The notes under the pieces are model-generated. The model did not search any database, was not told the DNA's origin, and saw only the letters and a program-made list of their open reading frames with translations. Of a stretch of DNA of 64,000 nucleotides, positions 57,832 to 64,000 are shown in pieces. A program made the position numbers and the translations under genes. Position 1 is the stretch's first letter, and each line of letters opens with the position of its first letter. Where the stretch lies: the NCBI GenBank assembly GCA_025738555.1, contig JAOVFP010000014.1:2170001-2234000 (forward strand), read 5' to 3'. The DNA comes from Cyathus striatus. Its lineage: Eukaryota; Basidiomycota; Agaricomycetes; Agaricales; Nidulariaceae.

Positions 57832-59625
57832 GTGCAGCCAATGCAGGTAAGACTCAACACTTCTGCTCTTTCAGACCCCAATGCACTTCACATTCCACTT
57901 TGTAGTACCATCCATGCTCTCCCTACACCCTGTACAGTCTCATATAGCACTCTAGTCGATTCAGGTTCTACCCATTGTTTTATGGATTCATCTTTCATAT
58001 GGACACATGCTACTCCTACCTCTCCTACTCCACCTATCACTCTCAGACTCTTTGATGGCACCAGCAACCATGTAATAACTGAGTTTGTTACACTGCCTGT
58101 ACTATTCCTTACTGGTGAATGTATTACAGTTGAACTCTATGTGACACCTCTTGATTCTGTGTGTTCTGCATTCCTAGAATACAATTGGCTCACCCACTTC
58201 AATTTGTTGATTGACTGGGTATTGGGCTCATTAACATTCTGGACTCCAGACACTTCTGAGCAACTTCTGCTCAAATCCAAGATCTTGGAACCAGGTTCCA
58301 CTTCCAAGGATCCATCTCCAGTCACTTCTGATGAGTCTCTGCCACCTCCTCCTAGCATTTTGCTAATAAATGGTGCCACCTTCTCATGTGCATGCCGTTT
58401 AGAGGGAGCACAGACTTTTCATATCCAGCTTGGTGCTGTTGCTTCCACTGCTGCCCTCAATCCTGAGGAAGCTCCAGATCTCTCTTCCATACCATCTGAG
58501 TATCATGAGTTCACTGATGTATTTAGCAAGTCCCAGGCAGATACACTTGCCCCTCACCATCCCTATGACTTAAAGATCAACCTAGAGGAAGGTGCATCAC
58601 CTCCCATAGGTCGTATCTATTCCCTTTCCCAATCCAAGCTTTCCACTCTTCAGGAATTCATTGATGAACATATCCAGATCAGATTCATTCAACCTTCATG
58701 CTCTCCACATGGGGCTCCCATCCTTTTTGTCTGTAAGAAGGACAAATTGCTTCAGCTTTGTGTGGATTTCCATGGGTTGAACACTATTTCTAAAAAGGAT
58801 CATTATCCTTTGCCACTCATTTCAGATTTGCTCGACAGTCCCCATCATGCCTGTATCTACACCAAGATCGACCTGCGTCATGCATACCACCTGGTCTGCA
58901 TTGTCAAGGATGATGAATGGAAAACCGCTTTCTGGACTCACTATGGATCCTTTGAATGGCTAGTCATGCCCTTCAGACTTTCCAATGCACCCACGGGTTT
59001 CCAATGCTTCATGAACAACATTTTCAAAGATCTTCTCAATGTGTGCATCATAGTTTATTTGGATGACATCCTTATATACTCTGATAACCTTGCGCAACAT
59101 CACCAACATGTCAGGGAAGTCTTGCATTGACTCTGGAAGCACAGGTTGTATGCATGTGCGGATAAGTGTGAGTTCCACTTGGAATCCATGGAATATCTCA
59201 GATATATACTATCACCCAACAGTCTCACCATGTCTCCAACAAAGGTGAAGACTATTCAAGATTGGCCCGAACCAAGGAAAGTAAAAGACATTCAATCTTT
59301 TCTTGGGTTCGCTAATTTCTATTGGCGTTTTATATACAGCTATTCCAATATAGTTGTTCTGCTCACCTGCCTTACCTGGAAGGGTAATCTGTGGAACTTC
59401 TCAGAAAAATGCCATTCCGCTTTCACTGAACTTAAGGATGCTTTCATGTCAGCACCCATCCTTACCCATTGGGTTCCCAACAAGCAGCTCATCATGGAAA
59501 CCAATGCTTTGGATTATGCATTGGCTGCTATCTTGTCTATAGTTTCCGATGATGACAAGATTCACCCTATCACTTTCCACTCACAAACCTTTACACCTCC
59601 CATGCAATTACCAGCAGGATAACTG
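57832..59625 (+). pseudogene. R3 protease, reverse transcriptase, start of RNase H
   Basis: Protease keeps LVDSGSTHCF. RT keeps YTKIDLRHAY and VYLDDILIYS, so its catalytic aspartates are intact. A TGA at about 59128 (REVLH-stop-LWKHRLYACADKCEFH) interrupts it. The RNase H region (METNALDYALAA; the usual Asp of ETDASD is Asn) stops at THFHSQTF-like sequence where a deletion joins it to the integrase C-terminus. Confidence 0.8.
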
Positions 59626-60349
59626 GTGTGATCTCTTACCTCTTGCTGAATTTACTTACAATAATGCACCAAGTGCAACCATAGGAATTTAACTATTCTA
59701 TGCAAACAAGGGTTATCACCCAAACCTTGCGATACATCTGGAATATGATCTCACTTCCGCTCGTGCCTGGCACTTCGCAGTAAACCTCAAGGAACTTCAT
59801 GAGATGCTTTGGACTGAAATACTCAGTGCACAGAAATGCTACCAAGCACCTGCCAATGCACATCAAAAACCTGCACCTGCATTCCCCATTGGGACAAAGG
59901 TATATGTTAAAGCCAAGTACTTCCAGACAACCCAGCCATCCCAGAAACTTGCAGAAAAGTTCCTAGGACCTTTTGAAGTCATCACACTTGCTGGATTGCA
60001 TTCACATACCTTGTGCCTTCCAGAACAATTTCATGCAGTCCACCCAGTATTCCACACATCCATGCTTGAACCCAATACTGAAAATACTATCCCAGATCGC
60101 ATTATTCCTCCACCACTACCTGTCCAGGTTGATGGTGATATTGAATACGAGGTCTCGGAAATATTGGACTCTAAACTGGATCATTGTTTGCATTGCAAAC
60201 TGAGGTACTATGTATGCTAGCTAGGGTATGAAGGGACTGATGAAGAGTTTTCATGGCTTCCAGCCATGGAACTGGAACATGCTATGGATATCATTGAAGA
60301 GTTCCACTCACGCTATCCAGATAAGCCCAGCCCTACTTCTATTTCGTAA
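59608..60349 (+). pseudogene. R3 integrase C-terminus and chromodomain
   Basis: Starts at NYQQDNWCDLLPLAEFTYNN, so the integrase zinc domain and catalytic core are missing. An SH3-like GPFEVITLAGLHSHTLCLP, HPVFHTSMLEP and chromodomain (EYEVSEILDSKLD, RYYVC-stop-LGYEGTDEEFSW) follow. The internal TAG at about 60219 stands where TGG is expected. Confidence 0.75.
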
Positions 60350-61717
60350 CTTTCACATTACTTATTATCCACTTGCAGTTTCACCTTATACAAAAACCAA
60401 AAACAATGAATAACAAGCAAAAGTGAGATACAAGTACATTAATTCTTTGGTAACATGTTACAACTATTTCCATCACTCCCTCTGCATCTGTGACTCAACC
60501 CGAGCTACTACTTCACCTTCTGACACAATCCTGGAACCTGTTACAACTTCCTCATATGCATCCAGATCCCGGAGGCATTCCACAAGCAGGGTTTCGATGT
60601 TGGAAACATGGACAACATGCTTGGTGTGGAAGAGGGGAGGAGACATGAGAGTCCGTTGGCAGGAGCCTGTGTGTTAGAGTATGAGTAAACGAAGCTCTGA
60701 CAAGCGAAATGCAGTCCATTAGACCACGTGAGAGATGTGTTTGGTGAATTATGTAATCCACACGTGGAGACAAATGCGACGCGTTTAAACATCACAGGAG
60801 CAAAATGTGGAGGGAAAAGGGAAAGGAATAATGTGAGAAATACTTAGCTAGATAGAAACACAACACGAGACAAAAGAATTAAGAATTAAAGCAGTTGATC
60901 TCAGCTCAAAGCACAGCTCCAAAGATAATACCGAGTGAACAGAAGATAAATTCCTTTGGTCTGTGCAATGTGTTCTCTTGTGTCACAGACCCCAATTCTC
61001 TAGCTACACTACTCTATGTCATGTCTAAGAGTCCTTGTCAAGCAATAAGAAAGAGAGATGTCGAAAATTTACCAAAACAGGAAAGCCAGACTTGGTGATT
61101 TTGGGCACAGTCCCGAGGGCTTAAGGACTATTTGCAATTTGCATCTGCTCCCCCTGCCCAGAGTGGTCCCCTAGCACCTCCGTCGCAGCTCCAAAAAGCA
61201 CCTAGCCCAACCTTCCTACTCCAGCAAATCCTAACACCCTTAATTAAGTAATGAAAAAAAAGTAAGTAAAATCAAATAAAAGCGGAGAAAAAAAGAAAAA
61301 CAAAGCCACTATTGACTGGTTACTTCTAACCCCATTCCAGTATCCTTCTTGATCGAAAGCCATTGACAGGCACTGGACAGCTCCCTTGAAACTTGCACCA
61401 ATGCTCTTCTTCCCTCAAGCAACCCCAATTTGGGCATTTGGCAAGATCTAGCAAGAAAAACAATTAGTAAGCACTCTCCAGCTATCCTTCTCCGTCTCGA
61501 ATTTGGTGGGCCCAGAGAAGGCTTCTCTCATCAGATCCAGCTATGGCTGATATTTGTGAGTATGTCGAGAATTTTGGCCACATCAGATACTTTGGCAATG
61601 ACTCAGGACAACTTACCAAGTTCGCCTACCACTTGGCAATTGGTATCTGTGAGGTTTCCGATTATATATTCTCACAGGCAGTATGACCTTGTGGGCTTGG
61701 TCCTAAAAGGGGGATAC
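60350..61717 (+). other. R3 3' non-coding internal region
   Basis: Between the chromodomain stop and the 3' LTR: 1.37 kb without a supported gene, ending in the polypurine tract. Possibly includes captured sequence, as it is long for this position. Confidence 0.5.
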
Positions 61718-62492
61718 TGTTATATCTGTGTCCAGATATACCTTGTCAACATTACCAAAGGTTCCCATGTGACCATTGAACATACCCAGTCCATTCCTGG
61801 AACATACCTGCTATGGGTTTACACTTCCCAACATTCCCACCTGGGAATGTACCTGGAACCCATCGGGTTTTCTATCAGGTATCCTGGATATGTAGTTTCT
61901 CTTATGACAGCCTCACTGCATCATCATTATATTACTCCTCTTGTCCATTCCTACTTATATATTTCATTATGGCCTTTGTAGATTAGTTCCTTATTCTTCA
62001 TTCTGAGCACGTCATTTGTGCCCCTACTCCACTTTGTTCAGACTTCATTTCCTACTTACTCCTTTGACTTGTCCATTGTATTATACTTCTACATTCATAC
62101 CTATAGGTTCCTACTTAGTATAAGTAGTCTTCCAGATGTACTAGGTAGTCTTCAGTATTCATATAAACCTCATACACTTCTTCCTACTTCTAAGTTCCAA
62201 AACCCACTCTGGGTTTTCCTTTGGGTTTCTCTCCCGCTACCTAGTGTAGTGGTGAAGCCTCGTCTTATATTCTGGAACATTTCCTTTGTCCTATATCGTC
62301 TTCCTCAAAATATGAACCATTCCCTGGGGATATCCAGGCAGCACAGCACACAAGCTGAAGCCACAGTTCTTTCTGCACTCCCACTCTACATTTCCATACC
62401 CATACTCACTTCAGGTTTCCATTACAGTTCTCTCATGCCCTCTGGGTGTCTTCACATTTGTTTCCCAGTAGGAAGGGAATCAGTACATAACA
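61718..62492 (+). mobile_element. 3' LTR of R3
   Basis: 775 bp, TGTTATATCTGTGTCC to GTACATAACA, uninterrupted; the reference for the 5' LTR and both 767-bp solo LTRs. Confidence 0.9.
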
Positions 62493-62590
62493 TATGCCCA
62501 CCATCTACCTCTGGCATTCCAGGAACCATTTGGAAGTACAATAGGAAGTATGTGAATGCAGAATTACCTCAAAGGATGAAGAGAGCATAG
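62493..62590 (+). pseudogene. Gene interrupted by R3, 3' part
   Basis: Continues the frame of 51026-51103: after TATGC it reads PPSTSGIPGTIWKYNRKYVN and stops 13 residues later (ending MKRA). Further plus-strand coding-like sequence at about 62620-62790 may be the next exon. Confidence 0.4.
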
Positions 62591-62599
62591 TGGGTATAT

Positions 62600-63039
62600 C
62601 AAATGAACTGACTATTTTTTATAGAATGAAAATGGGTTATTGAATATTGATGATATTATAGCTGTTAAATAGAATTTGAAACAAGGGATAGACAAGAAAA
62701 GGGAAAGATCTCAAACATCAAGTTCAGTGAAAGTTCTACAAAAAGGAAAGAAGCAGAAGAGTTAAATATACTTGTAATAAATATATGTGAAGTAATATAG
62801 GTGTAATTAATTATTTTTTAAGTGTTACGGTTGTTTTGTTGCGATGTGCAGAGAGAGTGAATGAAATGCGTGTTCCAAGGGTGCTGCGTGCTATCAGTGG
62901 CCGAAATGTGTCACATGACTAATGAGCTACCGGCTGGCAGATATATCCAAGGAGTGTCACAGCTCATAACACCTCCCCTGCTATATTCACATATTGCTCG
63001 GAAGGCGGCCCCCTGTCAATGACTGCACATTGGGGATGA
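62600..63039. other. No firm feature
   Basis: AT-rich to 62830, then more GC-rich. A possible short exon near 62640-62770 (Lys/Glu-rich) is the only coding hint. Confidence 0.3.
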
Positions 63040-63560
63040 GGGTTGGGACAGTAGGCTGCGTTAGGTGTGGTGGAGGATGTAGGCATGCTGGCATCTCCGC
63101 CATGCATTGCAGATGCTGTATGGAGGGATATGTGGATGTGGTGGCGGTAACGCATTGTGGTCCAGATGGTTGTATGATGTGGGGTCCAAGGGTGGCCGGG
63201 AGATATTTGGGGAGAGTGTATGCTACCTGACCAAACAAGGTGTGCCTGCCCCACCCATGTTGCTTACACTGGGTGGTATGGCAACATCGCACTGTTGAAC
63301 AGTGGAGATGTTGCTCTCGGCTCTTCAATCACTCATTCCTTTTTCCTTTTTTTTGCTTTTCTAGTGGGAGTGCAGGGGGATTCGGCACGCAAGGAGAATG
63401 TAGACATGCTTGAGTTGCAGTCTTCGCCATGCGTTACATGGGGCAAGCTGTGCGGGGGAGGCAGAATGCGTAGCGGCGGTAGTGCATTGTGGGGTTGATG
63501 GTTATGAATCCATGCGGGGCCAGGGCGGTTGGGAGGCGTCCTGGGATAGTGCATGCTATC
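63040..63560. repeat. Low-copy degenerate repeat
   Basis: Two imperfect copies (about 63040-63300 and 63380-63610) of a sequence with GTAGGCATGCTGGCATC / CGCCATGC.TTGCA and TATGATGTGGGG / GGTTGATGGTTATGAA landmarks. A third copy lies at 50225-50400. Class unknown. Confidence 0.45.
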
Positions 63561-63734
63561 CATCCCGATGCTGTGTGTTTGCGTTACTCGTGCTGCTTAG
63601 GCAGGTGGTGTGGCAATAAAGCACTGTGGAACAGTGGTGATAGTACTTGCTGCTCTGCATCCACTCTTAACCCTCACGTTCTCCAACTTTCACTTTCGTA
63701 CTCATATAAACGACACTTTCACATTACTTACTCC

Positions 63735-63909
63735 CACTTGCAGAGAGCAATCCGCCCGACACCGTGAATACGGGAAAGAGGAAGACGAAGATCTCCTCAA
63801 AGATGGCGAGAACACGTCGAGTGGGGATGATCATCCTTATGTTTTTGAGAAGAGTCCTAGTTGTGCGTCTTTTTTTCTTGTTGCGTACTATAATGTCGTA
63901 ACTCGATGA
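63735..63909 (+). CDS. Possible exon of an unidentified gene
   Basis: After ACTTGCAG (a good acceptor at about 63742) an open stretch encodes a basic peptide. One frame gives NTGKRKTKISSKMARTRR. CG content is higher than in the transposons. No family recognised; it could run past the window. Confidence 0.25.
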
Positions 63910-64000
63910 TCAGATATGAGATGGATAGAGGTATCAGGAGTGCGCCACCCCCAGAAACCCGCACAATTGGCTGTCTTTCATTCAATTTTACATGTAACTT

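Larger units (their letters stand above)
51104..62492 (+). mobile_element. Full-length Ty3/gypsy chromovirus R3 with nested insertions
   Basis: Flanked by a 5-bp duplication TATGC (51099-51103 and 62493-62497). 5' LTR 51104-55459 (split by element T), internal region with gag (split by a solo LTR), zinc knuckle, PR-RT, deleted RNase H/integrase, chromodomain, a polypurine tract AAAAGGGGGATAC and 3' LTR 61718-62492. Several stops and the internal deletion make it non-autonomous. Confidence 0.9.

Noticed and set aside
60670..60780. Second tRNA-like sequence (GTGGTCTAATGG on the minus strand)
   Set aside because: A partial box A match without a convincing box B or stem pairing.

Overview
This window is a transposon graveyard, most likely from an Agaricomycete (mushroom-type basidiomycete) nuclear genome. 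Three things point there: very short spliceosomal introns (about 45-62 bp) with GTAAGT/GTATGT donors; chromodomain-type Ty3/gypsy retrotransposons; and two diverged genes carrying the CxC5/CxC6 cysteine clusters known from KDZ-transposase-associated proteins of basidiomycetes. I see no convincing intact housekeeping gene. Most of the sequence looks poor in CG dinucleotides, with many G-to-A/C-to-T type losses of catalytic residues, as expected of methylated repeats.

Layout. 1-3.1 kb: a minus-strand Mutator-like transposase gene split by a 1.8-kb foldback element (X1). 4.15-11.85 kb: a 7.7-kb autonomous element (here called M1) with one multi-exon CxC5/CxC6 transposase gene on the minus strand. 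12.5-15.8 kb: a satellite-bearing non-autonomous element (S1) that has itself been invaded. 16-20.7 kb: solo LTRs, a 16.4-kb array and dispersed repeats. 20.75-31.33 kb: a second foldback element (X2) split by a 9.2-kb autonomous element (M2, 21.44-30.64 kb, plus strand) related to M1. 31.5-34.2 kb: dispersed repeats. 34.19-47.46 kb: a giant palindrome with arms of about 6.3-6.4 kb, each arm being a degenerate gypsy element (R1, R2) plus an S element (S2, S3). 47.5-48.5 kb: a LINE ORF1-like remnant. 51.1-62.5 kb: a full-length gypsy element (R3) with a TIR element (T) inside its 5' LTR and a solo LTR inside its gag. 62.5-64 kb: low-copy sequence.

The main discovery candidate is a family of DNA transposons that links M1, M2, X1, X2 and S1-S3. 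They make 8-bp target duplications, read exactly for M1, M2, X1, X2 and S1. They share a polar 14-bp terminus: a GAG... end on the promoter side and a CAG/CTG... end on the 3' side. Just inside both ends they carry long arrays of short repeats whose sequence differs completely between elements but whose period is 11 bp in all of them. M1 shares its GAG terminus exactly with X1/X2, and M2 nearly exactly with S1-S3, which suggests two autonomous/non-autonomous pairs. The M1 and M2 genes keep a candidate DDE triad and the cysteine clusters although the two proteins are strongly diverged. Splicing phase suggests that an accessory N-terminal half and the transposase half are one protein.

Caution: the two palindrome arms appear to differ mainly by single-base indels, mostly in homopolymers, plus satellite copy number. 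That pattern fits long-read consensus error or an assembly artefact as well as biology, so frameshifts throughout should be read with care.
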